Positions 16,982 through 26,300 of a stretch of 64,000 nt of DNA are shown one piece after another. This stretch comes from CAMDTE01 sp964504345 (GTDB taxonomy: Bacteria > Bacteroidota > Bacteroidia > Flavobacteriales > Schleiferiaceae), in contig CAZDDX010000003.1 of NCBI GenBank assembly GCA_964504345.1, forward strand, positions 124,001 to 188,000, written 5' to 3'. Every line of letters starts with the position of its first letter. The first letter of the stretch is position 1. The notes below the pieces were generated by a model that did not search any database, was not told where the DNA came from, and saw nothing but the letters and a program-made list of their open reading frames with translations. A program made the position numbers and the translations under genes.

Positions 16982-18886
16982 ATGAGCGACGCCATCCAGC
17001 ACGAATGCGGCATAGCCCTTGTTCGCCTTCGCAAGCCTTTGGAATACTACCTGGAAAAGTACGGGACGGCCTTTTACGGCCTCAACAAAATGTACCTCTT
17101 GATGGAGAAGCAACACAACCGGGGCCAGGACGGCGCCGGGTTGGCTTCCATCAAGCTCAACATGCCCCCCGGACAGCGCTACCTCAGCCGCTACCGAAGC
17201 ATCGACGGCAAGCCCATTGCGGACATTTTTGGCCGCATCCAAAAGCGAATCGACGACGCGCTTAGCGGGGACCCCTCGTTGCTGAAGAACGCCGAATTCC
17301 TCAAGAACAACGTACCCGCCCTGGGCGAGGTCTACCTGGGACACCTGCGCTACGGCACGTACGGTAAAAACGCAATCGAAGCGTGCCACCCATTTCTTCG
17401 TCAAAGCAACTACAAGAGCCGCAACCTCATTTTGGCCGGTAACTTCAACATGACCAACGTGGACGAATTGTTCGATAAGTTGGTGGGTTTGGGCCAGAGT
17501 CCTAAGGAAAAGGCCGATACCGTCACCATTTTGGAGAAAATCGGGCACTTTTTGGACAAGGAAAACGCCCAGCTGTACGAAAAAGCCAAGCAAATGGGCT
17601 TGAGTAAACCCGAGCGTGCTCAGTACCAGGAAGAACACTTGAATATTCCGGAAATTCTGCGCAAGGCCTCCAAGCGTTGGGACGGGGGCTACGCCATGGT
17701 CGGCATGATTGGCCAGGGCGACGCCTTTGTGCTGCGCGATCCGCACGGAATCCGCCCTGCCTATTACTACGTCAACGACGAAGTAGCGGTGGTTGCCTCC
17801 GAACGTCCGGTTATTCAGACCGCATTTGGTGCCTCCTTCAACGATGTTCACGAGCTCCCCGCCGGCCATACTTTTTGGGTAAAAGCCAACGCAGACGTGG
17901 AAATAACCCCCGTTCTGACCCCCGGACCGCGGAGCAATTGCTCTTTTGAACGCATCTATTTCTCTCGCGGCAACGACGCGGAAATCTACCAAGAACGCTT
18001 GGCTTTGGGCCGTCAACTGGCGGAATCGGTTTTGCAATCCGTCGGGCACGACGTAGACAACACCGTGTTCTCCTTCATTCCCAACACCGCCGAGGTCGCC
18101 TTCTACGGACTGGTTAAAGGGGTAGAGGATTACATCCAAACGGCCAACGCAGCGGCTTTACGCGCCCAGCCGGATTTATTGAATCAGCCTGACGCCCTCA
18201 ACGCCCTGCTGACCCGACGTCCGCGCGTGGAAAAAATCGCCTGGAAGGACGCCAAATTGCGAACTTTCATTACCGAAGACTCCTCCCGCGACGACCTCGT
18301 GGCCCACGTCTACGACTCCACCTACGAAGTGGTTCGTCCCACGGACAACCTGGTGGTTCTGGACGACTCCATCGTGCGCGGCACCACCCTCCGCCAAAGC
18401 ATCCTCAAAATGCTGGACCGCCTGCACCCCAAGACCATTCACGTGGTTTCCAGCGCACCCCAAATCCGCTTCCCAGACTGTTACGGGATTGACATGGCGA
18501 AAATGGGCGATTTTATTGCCTTCCAAGCCGCCATGGCCCTGCACAAAGAGCGCGGCTCCTACGCCGGGGTGGTGGAAGAAGCCTACCAAAACGCCCTTTA
18601 TCAATTAACCCTTCCTAAGGAGGAACAAATCAATGCTGTTCTTCCCGTTTATTCCACCCTCTCTGTGGAGGACATCAACGCCAAAATAGCCCAACTACTC
18701 ACTCCAGAAAGTGTTCAAGCACAAGTAGTTATTCATTACCAATCCATTGAAGGGCTGCATCGAGCCATTCCCCAACACCCCGGGGATTGGTACTTTACCG
18801 GAAATTATCCCACCCCCGGCGGAACCCGAGTGGCCAATCGTGCGTTTGTAAACTACATGCAGGGCAAAAACCAACGCGCCTACTGA
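16982..18886 (+). CDS. purF: Amidophosphoribosyltransferase, long Bacteroidetes form
   Basis: Catalyses the first committed step of purine synthesis, making phosphoribosylamine from PRPP and glutamine. The protein has 634 residues, longer than the roughly 470-500 of E. coli or Bacillus PurF but usual for Bacteroidetes. The N-terminal glutaminase has its nucleophile Cys9 in QHECGIALVR, preceded by eight residues that are probably removed or displaced. Further Ntn-hydrolase motifs are HNRGQDGAGL, GHLRYGTYG and GNFNMTN. The PRPP loop is LVVLDDSIVRGTTLRQSI, near nucleotides 18350-18400. The long C-terminal extension of about 130 residues has no recognised separate domain. Confidence 0.94.
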   Translation: MSDAIQHECGIALVRLRKPLEYYLEKYGTAFYGLNKMYLLMEKQHNRGQDGAGLASIKLNMPPGQRYLSRYRSIDGKPIADIFGRIQKRIDDALSGDPSLLKNAEFLKNNVPALGEVYLGHLRYGTYGKNAIEACHPFLRQSNYKSRNLILAGNFNMTNVDELFDKLVGLGQSPKEKADTVTILEKIGHFLDKENAQLYEKAKQMGLSKPERAQYQEEHLNIPEILRKASKRWDGGYAMVGMIGQGDAFVLRDPHGIRPAYYYVNDEVAVVASERPVIQTAFGASFNDVHELPAGHTFWVKANADVEITPVLTPGPRSNCSFERIYFSRGNDAEIYQERLALGRQLAESVLQSVGHDVDNTVFSFIPNTAEVAFYGLVKGVEDYIQTANAAALRAQPDLLNQPDALNALLTRRPRVEKIAWKDAKLRTFITEDSSRDDLVAHVYDSTYEVVRPTDNLVVLDDSIVRGTTLRQSILKMLDRLHPKTIHVVSSAPQIRFPDCYGIDMAKMGDFIAFQAAMALHKERGSYAGVVEEAYQNALYQLTLPKEEQINAVLPVYSTLSVEDINAKIAQLLTPESVQAQVVIHYQSIEGLHRAIPQHPGDWYFTGNYPTPGGTRVANRAFVNYMQGKNQRAY

Positions 18887-18938
18887 ACCCTAGGCGTGTT
18901 TGGTGGGCATTGCTGGCCAAACGTCAAACCCACAGGCC

Positions 18939-19508
18939 ATGAAAATCTACACCAAAACCGGAGACTCTGGAACTTCCTCGCTCTACAGCGGCAAACGCAT
19001 TTCCAAGACCGACGTTCGCTTGCATGCCTACGGCACGGTGGACGAATTGAATGCGCACCTGGGCTACGTGCGGGACACCGCGCCTGCCGCCGCCGCCCCG
19101 CACCAAGCCCTCCTCCTCCAGATCCAATCGGACCTCTTCGCCCTCGGCAGCCATTTGGCCAACGACCGGGCAGACTTCGTCTCCAAACTCCCCGTCCTCC
19201 CCGTCGCCCAAATCGCTGCCCTTGAGGCCTCCATAGACCAAATGGACGCCGGCCTGGAGCCCATGCGCCATTTTGTCCTGCCAGGCGGTCATGCCTGGGT
19301 CAGCCAGTTGCACATTGCGCGAACCGTGTGCCGTCGGGCCGAACGATTCTGCGTTGAAGCCCTGGAAACGGTGGCCCAAGACCCCGCGGCCCTGCCCGTT
19401 CCCCCGGACGTGGTGCGCTACCTCAACCGACTTTCCGATTGGTTGTTCGTGCTCAGCCGTTGGTATGCCAAGGAACTGGGCGCATTGGAGACCCCCTGGA
19501 TCCCTTGA
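18939..19508 (+). CDS. Cob(I)alamin adenosyltransferase, PduO type
   Basis: Transfers the adenosyl group of ATP to cob(I)alamin to make coenzyme B12. A 189-residue four-helix-bundle protein. It opens with the ATP-binding motif KIYTKTGDSGTSSLYSGKR and has the conserved late motif ARTVCRRAERFCVEAL, followed by LNRLSDWLFVLSRW. The ATG at 18939 begins the family's canonical N-terminus; a GTG/ATG further upstream would add 13 unrelated residues. It lies 52 bases after purF and just before the DUF2795 gene and secA, an order I recall from other Bacteroidetes. No B12 biosynthesis genes are nearby. Confidence 0.92.
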   Translation: MKIYTKTGDSGTSSLYSGKRISKTDVRLHAYGTVDELNAHLGYVRDTAPAAAAPHQALLLQIQSDLFALGSHLANDRADFVSKLPVLPVAQIAALEASIDQMDAGLEPMRHFVLPGGHAWVSQLHIARTVCRRAERFCVEALETVAQDPAALPVPPDVVRYLNRLSDWLFVLSRWYAKELGALETPWIP

Positions 19509-19529
19509 TAAACGATTTTTCCTCAAGGA

Positions 19530-19560
19530 CTTGCATACGTCCGGGGAATTTTTACTTTTG
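19530..19560 (+). promoter_or_regulatory. Promoter CTTG-N19-TACTTTTG for the DUF2795 gene
   Basis: The -7 box TACTTTTG (19553-19560) is perfect. CTTG (19530-19533) is one base from the -33 TTTG element at exactly 19 bases. It sits 33 bases before the ATG at 19594. Confidence 0.65.
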
Positions 19561-19593
19561 CCGCATCGTATACCTTTAATAAAAAAGAACGCC

Positions 19594-19818
19594 ATGTACT
19601 GGACCTTGGAATTGGCCTCCTATTTGAGCGACGCCCCGTGGCCCGCAACCAAAGACGAATTGATTGACTACGCCATTCGTACGGGCGCTCCGTTGGAAGT
19701 TGTAGAGAACCTGCAAGCCATCGAAGAAGAAGAAGGCGAAGTGTACGAGTCCATCGAAGAGATTTGGCCGGATTATCCTTCCGACGAAGATTTTCTTTGG
19801 AACGAAGAAGAATATTGA
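19594..19818 (+). CDS. Small acidic DUF2795 protein
   Basis: A 74-residue, strongly acidic protein. It begins MYWTLELASYLSDAPWPATK, has a helical core KDELIDYAIRTGAPLEVVEN, and ends in a Glu/Asp/Tyr-rich tail (PSDEDFLWNEEEY). This matches the small DUF2795 family; its biochemical role is not known to me. It has its own promoter and lies 43 bases before secA. Confidence 0.85.
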   Translation: MYWTLELASYLSDAPWPATKDELIDYAIRTGAPLEVVENLQAIEEEEGEVYESIEEIWPDYPSDEDFLWNEEEY

Positions 19819-19846
19819 TTCAAACACGTAGGTGGCACGGGCTTTG

Positions 19847-19854
19847 TACTTTTG
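19847..19854 (+). promoter_or_regulatory. -7 box (TACTTTTG) for secA
   Basis: A perfect TAnnTTTG match seven bases before the ATG at 19862. No convincing -33 element. The position implies a very short or absent leader. Confidence 0.55.
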
Positions 19855-19861
19855 CCCTGCC

Positions 19862-22800
19862 ATGATTCAAAAACTGTTCGCTCTACTCCTTGGGAACAAG
19901 TCCGACCGAGACCTCAAGGAGATCCAACCTTATGTAGATCGCATTTTGGCCGTTGAGCCGTCCGTTCAAGCTTTGGACAACGACGGTCTGCGCGCCAAAA
20001 CTCAGGAATTCCGTGCCCGACTGGAGCGCGTGCAATCCGAGGAACGCTCCGCCATCGCTGATCTGCGCGCACGCGCGGAGTCGGAAGAAGATGCGGACGA
20101 GAAAAACGTTTTGTTTCAGCAAATCGACGAGCTGGACAAGAAGGCCTACGACAAAGCGGAGGCCGAACTCGCTGAAATTCTCCCCGAAGCCTTTGCAGTC
20201 ATCCGCGAAACCGCCAAGCGTTTGAGCGCTGGGAACTTCCGCGTACGCGCTACCGAAATGGACCGCCAACTGGCAGGCCGGATGGACGCCGTTCAAATCG
20301 ACGGTGACCAAGCGGTATGGCACAACACCTGGACCGCCGCCGGCGCCACGGTGGAGTGGAACATGGTGCACTACAACGTGCAGTTGATCGGTGGAACCGT
20401 CCTTCACTTGGGACGCATCGCAGAAATGGCGACCGGGGAGGGCAAGACACTCGTTGCCACCCTGCCCGTATACCTGAACGCGTTGACCGGTTTTGGCGTG
20501 CACGTAGTCACCGTTAACGACTACCTGGCCAAGCGCGACGCCGAATGGATGGGTCCTTTGTACCAATTCCACGGCCTGACCGTGGATTGCATCGACAAGC
20601 ACCAGCCCAATTCCGATGCCCGACGCAACGCCTACGGAGCGGACATTACCTTCGGCACCAACAACGAGTTTGGCTTTGACTACCTGCGGGACAACATGGC
20701 CCGTTTTCCGGAAGAATTGGTGCAGCGCGGCCACAACTTCGCCATTGTGGACGAAGTGGATTCCGTTTTGATCGACGACGCCCGAACACCTTTGATCATT
20801 TCCGGTCCAACCCCCAACGGAGACCGCCACGAATTCAACGAGCTCAAGCCGCACGTGGTGGACCTGTACAATGCACAAAAGACCATTGCTCAGGAAGCCC
20901 TAAACAACGCCAAGCGTTTGCTCACCGAAGGAAACAATAAAGAAGCTGGCTTCCAACTGCTCCGCGCGCACCGCGGCTTGCCCAAGAACAAAGCCCTGAT
21001 CAAATTCCTCAGCGAGGACGGCAACAAAACCCTGCTCCAGAAAACTGAAAACTTCTACCTCCAAGACCACGGTCGGGAAATGAAGGTGGTGGACGAGGCC
21101 CTGTACTTTACGATTGAGGAAAAAAACAACCAGGTACAACTGACGGACCGCGGCATGGAACGCCTGGCGGACCGCACCAATCCCGAGTTCTTCGTGATGC
21201 CGGACATCTCTACCTCCTTGGCGGCCATTGAGAAATCCAGCGAGACCACGGCAGACAAGGCGGAACTCAAGTCCGAACTGTTGCGCGAGTACCGCATCAA
21301 GAGCGAGCGCGTCCACACCATGAGTCAGCTTCTGAAGGCGTACACCTTGTTCGAAAAGGACCAAGAGTACGTTCTGATGGACGGCAAAGTCAAGATTGTA
21401 GACGAGCAAACCGGCCGCATCATGGAAGGTCGTCGTTATTCCGACGGTCTGCACCAAGCCATTGAGTCCAAAGAGAACGTAACCATTGAGGCTGCCACCC
21501 AAACCTATGCCACGGTTACCCTGCAGAACTACTTCCGCATGTACCGGAAATTGGCGGGCATGACCGGTACCGCAGAAACTGAAGCGGGCGAATTCTGGGA
21601 GATCTACAAATTGGACGTTACCGTCATCCCCACGAACCGTCCCATCTCGCGTACGGACCACGATGATTTGGTTTACAAAACCAAGCGCGAAAAGTACAAC
21701 GCGGCCATCGATGAAATCGTCAAACTGCGCGATGCCGGCCGTCCGGTGCTCGTGGGCACCACCTCGGTTGAAATAAGTGAGTTGTTGAGCCGCGCGCTCA
21801 AGCTGCGCAACATCCCGCACAACGTATTGAACGCCAAGTTGCACCAGCGTGAAGCGGAAATCGTGGCGGAAGCCGGCCGTGCTGGAGCCGTAACCATCGC
21901 CACCAACATGGCTGGGCGCGGTACCGACATCAAATTGGCGCCGGAAGCCAAAGCGGCCGGAGGATTGGCCATCATCGGCACCGAGCGCCACGACTCTCGC
22001 CGAGTGGACCGCCAGCTCCGCGGCCGCGCCGGCCGTCAAGGCGACCCGGGCAGTTCGCAATTCTTCGTTTCGTTGGAAGACAATCTCATGCGCTTGTTCG
22101 GTTCGGACCGCATTGCGGGGTTGATGGACCGCATGGGCCACGTAGAAGGTGAAGTCATCCAGCACGGCCTGGTCTCCAAGTCCATCGAGCGCGCTCAGAA
22201 GAAAGTTGAAGAGAACAACTTCGGGATCCGCAAGCGTTTGTTGGATTACGACAACGTCATGAACGCCCAGCGCGAAGGCATCTACAAACGACGACGCAAT
22301 GCCTTGTACGGCGAGCGCCTCCAAGTGGACATCGCCAACATGCTCTACGATCTGTGCGACACCGTAGTTCGTTCCACCCATCCGGACCGAAATTTCGAGG
22401 GCTTTGCTTTGGAAGTGTACGAGCAGCTGGGCATTTCCGAGCTGCCGTTCGACGCCGCATCTTTTGCCAAATCCTCTGCGTCGGACCTCACGCAAAAGCT
22501 GTTCGATCATACCTCTATATATATAAAGGAGAAGAACGACTCCATGGCCAAGCGCATGGCGCCCGTTTTGGAGGGCATCTACCGAGACCACAACGGACAA
22601 ATCCAGAACATCCTGGTCCCCTTTGCCGACGGTCAAAAAGGTCTCCAGGTTTCGGTACCCCTTCAGAAGGCCGTGGACACCCGCGGCCAAAGCGCCTTGC
22701 GCGAATTGGAGAAGGTCATTGTCCTCTCCACCATCGACGACGCTTGGAAGGAGCACCTCCGCAACATGGACGACCTGCGCACCAACGTACAAGGTGCAGT

Positions 22801-23221
22801 CTACGAACAAAAAGACCCGCTCTTGATTTACAAGCACGAGTCCTTCAAGCTCTTCCAAGACATGATGGACCAAGTAAACCGGTCCGCGGTGTCCTTCTTG
22901 TTCCGCGCCTACATACCGGAAGAGACTCCGCAGGCGGCACCCGCTCAACGCCCGGCCGCCCCGCGTCCGCAAACTACGGCAAGCCGTTCGTTGGTCAGCG
23001 AAACTACCTCTACCACGGCCGGTCCATCGTCCGCCGCCAAAAACACACCTCCACCTCGCCCGGCGCAAGCACCCGTCGTGAAGCAAAAATCGACGCACCG
23101 TCCCAACGACACCGTCACAGTAGCCAACATACTCACGGGGGAACAACGTACCCTAAAATTCAAAGCCGCCGAACCGCTCTTGAATCAAGGGTGGATGCTC
23201 CTGGAATCTAGCGGCTCCTAA
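19862..23221 (+). CDS. secA: Preprotein translocase ATPase SecA
   Basis: The motor that drives unfolded preproteins through SecYEG. It is needed by every signal-peptide protein in this window, including the T9SS cargo. The protein has 1119 residues, long as in other Bacteroidetes. Walker A MATGEGKTLVA lies near residue 189, the DEAD-type box VDEVDSVLIDDARTP near 295, and the second motor domain contains ATNMAGRGTDIKL and GRAGRQGDPG. The C-terminus has a Pro/Ala/Thr-rich linker and ends TLKFKAAEPLLNQGWMLLE, with no CxCx8C(H/C) zinc motif for SecB/lipid binding. The start at 19862 (MIQKLFALLLGNKSDRD) is preferred over a GTG/ATG 30 bases upstream, because the promoter box occupies that interval. 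Confidence 0.96.
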   Translation: MIQKLFALLLGNKSDRDLKEIQPYVDRILAVEPSVQALDNDGLRAKTQEFRARLERVQSEERSAIADLRARAESEEDADEKNVLFQQIDELDKKAYDKAEAELAEILPEAFAVIRETAKRLSAGNFRVRATEMDRQLAGRMDAVQIDGDQAVWHNTWTAAGATVEWNMVHYNVQLIGGTVLHLGRIAEMATGEGKTLVATLPVYLNALTGFGVHVVTVNDYLAKRDAEWMGPLYQFHGLTVDCIDKHQPNSDARRNAYGADITFGTNNEFGFDYLRDNMARFPEELVQRGHNFAIVDEVDSVLIDDARTPLIISGPTPNGDRHEFNELKPHVVDLYNAQKTIAQEALNNAKRLLTEGNNKEAGFQLLRAHRGLPKNKALIKFLSEDGNKTLLQKTENFYLQDHGREMKVVDEALYFTIEEKNNQVQLTDRGMERLADRTNPEFFVMPDISTSLAAIEKSSETTADKAELKSELLREYRIKSERVHTMSQLLKAYTLFEKDQEYVLMDGKVKIVDEQTGRIMEGRRYSDGLHQAIESKENVTIEAATQTYATVTLQNYFRMYRKLAGMTGTAETEAGEFWEIYKLDVTVIPTNRPISRTDHDDLVYKTKREKYNAAIDEIVKLRDAGRPVLVGTTSVEISELLSRALKLRNIPHNVLNAKLHQREAEIVAEAGRAGAVTIATNMAGRGTDIKLAPEAKAAGGLAIIGTERHDSRRVDRQLRGRAGRQGDPGSSQFFVSLEDNLMRLFGSDRIAGLMDRMGHVEGEVIQHGLVSKSIERAQKKVEENNFGIRKRLLDYDNVMNAQREGIYKRRRNALYGERLQVDIANMLYDLCDTVVRSTHPDRNFEGFALEVYEQLGISELPFDAASFAKSSASDLTQKLFDHTSIYIKEKNDSMAKRMAPVLEGIYRDHNGQIQNILVPFADGQKGLQVSVPLQKAVDTRGQSALRELEKVIVLSTIDDAWKEHLRNMDDLRTNVQGAVYEQKDPLLIYKHESFKLFQDMMDQVNRSAVSFLFRAYIPEETPQAAPAQRPAAPRPQTTASRSLVSETTSTTAGPSSAAKNTPPPRPAQAPVVKQKSTHRPNDTVTVANILTGEQRTLKFKAAEPLLNQGWMLLESSGS

Positions 23222-23240
23222 GATTTTTTAACAAACAGTT

Positions 23241-23271
23241 TTTGATAATTGTCAATAACTCACTATATTTC
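23241..23271 (+). promoter_or_regulatory. Promoter TTTG-N19-TATATTTC for the 2614-residue surface protein
   Basis: TTTG (23241-23244), a 19-base spacer, then TATATTTC (23264-23271). This matches TTTG-N19-TAnnTTTG except for the final base. It is the clearest two-part promoter in the window. It gives a leader of about 35 bases before the ATG at 23311. Confidence 0.7.
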
Positions 23272-23310
23272 ACGCTCACAAATCACCCCAAATAACATAA
23301 GTACTTGATT

Positions 23311-26300
23311 ATGAAACAGGTTACTAACTTGTTCCGCACGTGGATCGCCGCAATCGTGGCTGTATTGGCATTTCCGGCGGTTGCACAGACCGTGTATACG
23401 GTTGGCTCGGGAGCGGGCACGAATGGCAATGTCCCAATAATGGGTAACTATGACTACAGTTATGCTCAGAGTATATACACTCCAGCGGAACTGCAAATTC
23501 CAGCTGGAACGCAGTTGACAAAAATCGCTTTTTTGCCAAAGTCAACAATAACTACGGCGGATTGGAATTCAAAGTACAAGGATTGGGTGATTTATTTAAC
23601 GAATACATCTACTTCAAGTTTCACTTCAGCAACATCATGGTTGCCAATTTCTCAATTTACGCAGGTATTTAATGGAGTAGTTTCACCAGGCGTAAATAAT
23701 CAATGGCTTGAAATTACATTCAGCACACCTTTCACCTATACGGGTGGCAACTTAGTTGTTGCCGTAGATGAGAACACCTTGGGCTGGGGCACGACACCTT
23801 TGTGGGCTAGTTTTTCTGGGGCAACGGGATCTTCCATTTATTATCGAGTCGATGGAACGAATATTGATCCAATTTCCCCGCCTGCGGCAACATCACTTCA
23901 ACCAGATAAGCCTCAAGTGAAGCTAACAGCGTTGAGCCCATCAATTTGTGCAGGAACTCCGGCATCCTCAACATTGAGTAGTCCAACAGGTGTAGTTTGT
24001 GCAGGTAGTTCATTCCAAATATTTGGAGGGGGAATTGCCGAATCAGGTTTTCAGTACTCTTGGGAATCTTCCAATTCTGCAACGGGCCCTTGGACTGCAG
24101 AAACGCCCACTACCTATAACGCTAATTTCACACTTACATCTGGTTCAAAGTACTATCGTCGAATAACAACATGTTCGAACAGCAGTTCATCTACACCGTC
24201 AACACCGGTTTTAGTGAATACCTCAGTTCCTTTGAACGGTGCGTACACGGTAGGTGGTTCTGGCGCAGATTTTCAGACCGTGTCATCCGCGATTGCGGTA
24301 ATGACAAGTTGCGGAATGACAGGTGATGTAACATTGAATGTGAATCCTGGATCTTACAACGGGAGCGTAGACATATCCGGTTATTCTAACCCGTCTAATT
24401 TTCGCCTGACAATTCAACCTAATCCTTCCAATTCAGGTGTTGTCGAATTTTCATCGGATTTATCAACAGGTTTCGTATTTCAATTGAACGCTCGTAATAA
24501 TGTTGTTTTGCGTGGGTTGAGAATTACTGCTACGGGGACAACTTCGGGTAGTTTGATTCGTTACGCGGGTTTGAATACAAATATTCAAATTGAGAATTGC
24601 CAATTAATTGGTAACACGACATCAACAAATGGAATTTTCCCATCATCGACTTTGTCAACCGCAACAGATCGCTTGGTTAGTTACATTAAAAACAACCAAA
24701 TTTCAAATGTTGCCCAGGGTATCTACTTGCACATGTCGACGGGACAGACTTTTCGCTTGGCCCAGAACAACATTACAGCATTGAATATTGGAGTTAACGC
24801 TTTTTCTCGATCTACGAATCCTACAATTCGAATCGACTCAAATACAGTTGTCGCGACAGGTGCAGCAAGTTCCTCAAGTGGATGGGGAGTTAGCATACAA
24901 GGAACTACTACTGTTTTCAACAGTCGAGTGCTTGTGCGCAATAACACGATACGCGGTAATTGGCAAGCTTTTACATTGACCTATTCAATTGCAACATCAG
25001 CCGCGCCCTCTGAAATTGTCAACAACGTAATTACAGATTTTGACAATACAACGAGCAGCTCGACTCAATCTCGTGGATTGTATTGTTTGGTAATCGGGAA
25101 TGTTAACATTTATCACAACAGCGTCTTAATCACCGCGGGTAGTGCTACAACGGGACGTGCAGTTTACATAAATGGAGGAACAACACCGGCGTCATCGACG
25201 CAAATTGGCGTGAATTTTGCAAACAATGTCGCAGTAAATCGGGGCCCTGGACGTGTAATGTCCATCGAATCAACGGCTCACCCAACATTCTCGACGTTAA
25301 ACAATAACACATATTGGGGATTGGGAGCTGTTACCACGCAGTTCACCTACGGCGGTGATAAAACCTCTTTTGCTACTTATGTAAGCTCTTTTGCAGGTGG
25401 ACGAGAAGGCGTTTCTACAAACGCAGACCCAGAGTACAATAGCAACACAGATTTAACTCCTCAGGGAATTGCTGTCAGCAACAACGCCTCTCCAGTTGGC
25501 GTGTTGACGGATTTAACCGGTGCGGCTCGTTCACAAACTCCTGATCGTGGAGCGTATGAGTTCATTTATTACCCATGCAAGCGCCCTTCTAACATTCAGT
25601 TGATTGGTCGTGGTGTATCTAGCTTGGATTTGGCTTGGACAACACTGAATCCATCGAAGTTGGGAACCGTTTTCCGTTATCGCAAACAAGGAGTACAGAA
25701 TTGGACACGTCAAGTGATTTTTGGTTCTGCTTCCTCTGCGCGGATTGCTGGTCTTGCTGCCAATTCGACATATGAGGTTTTCCTGTATGAACTTTGTTCA
25801 GCTACCGATTCAAGTTTGTTAACCGTATCAGCAATCAATGGAACGACGCTATGCTCTTACTCAACTGTCTTACCTATTGCCCAGAATTTTGAAGGCACAA
25901 CCCCTATTTCAGGTTGTACTGTTGCCTATCCTGGATCTTTGACGACAGGCTGGAGTGTGCAGGGTCCTTCGACGGCTTCCGGTCCAACAGTAGCCAGTGA
26001 AGGGACAAAGTATGCTTACTTAGTGCCTACAAGCCCAATTGTTTCGAACCCTTATAATCTCGAATTGCAAGGCCGGGCCTTGCCTACAGCTCCAAAACAA
26101 CTTGTATTTGATTACTGGGTTGGTGCGGGTAATCGTCCATTTGGCGGAGCAACGGCTTCTACTTCATCGTTAGTTACCCCCTATGGAATGAGCTATATGG
26201 ACGCAAGACAGCAGTACATGATTCGTGCTGATGAACTGCAACGGATGCTTGGTGCTAATTCTGGTATCATCAATTCCATTTCTTTTGATGTTACATCTCT

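Noticed and set aside
22514..22535. A TATATATATAAAGGAG stretch that looks like a promoter plus ribosome-binding site
   Set aside because: It lies in the middle of secA in frame (SIYIKEKND) with no gene starting after it, and Bacteroidetes do not use such signals.
23221..23311. Invertible-promoter (phase variation) site before the first giant adhesin gene
   Set aside because: No inverted repeats flank the promoter at 23241-23271, so a DNA-inversion switch is not supported here.
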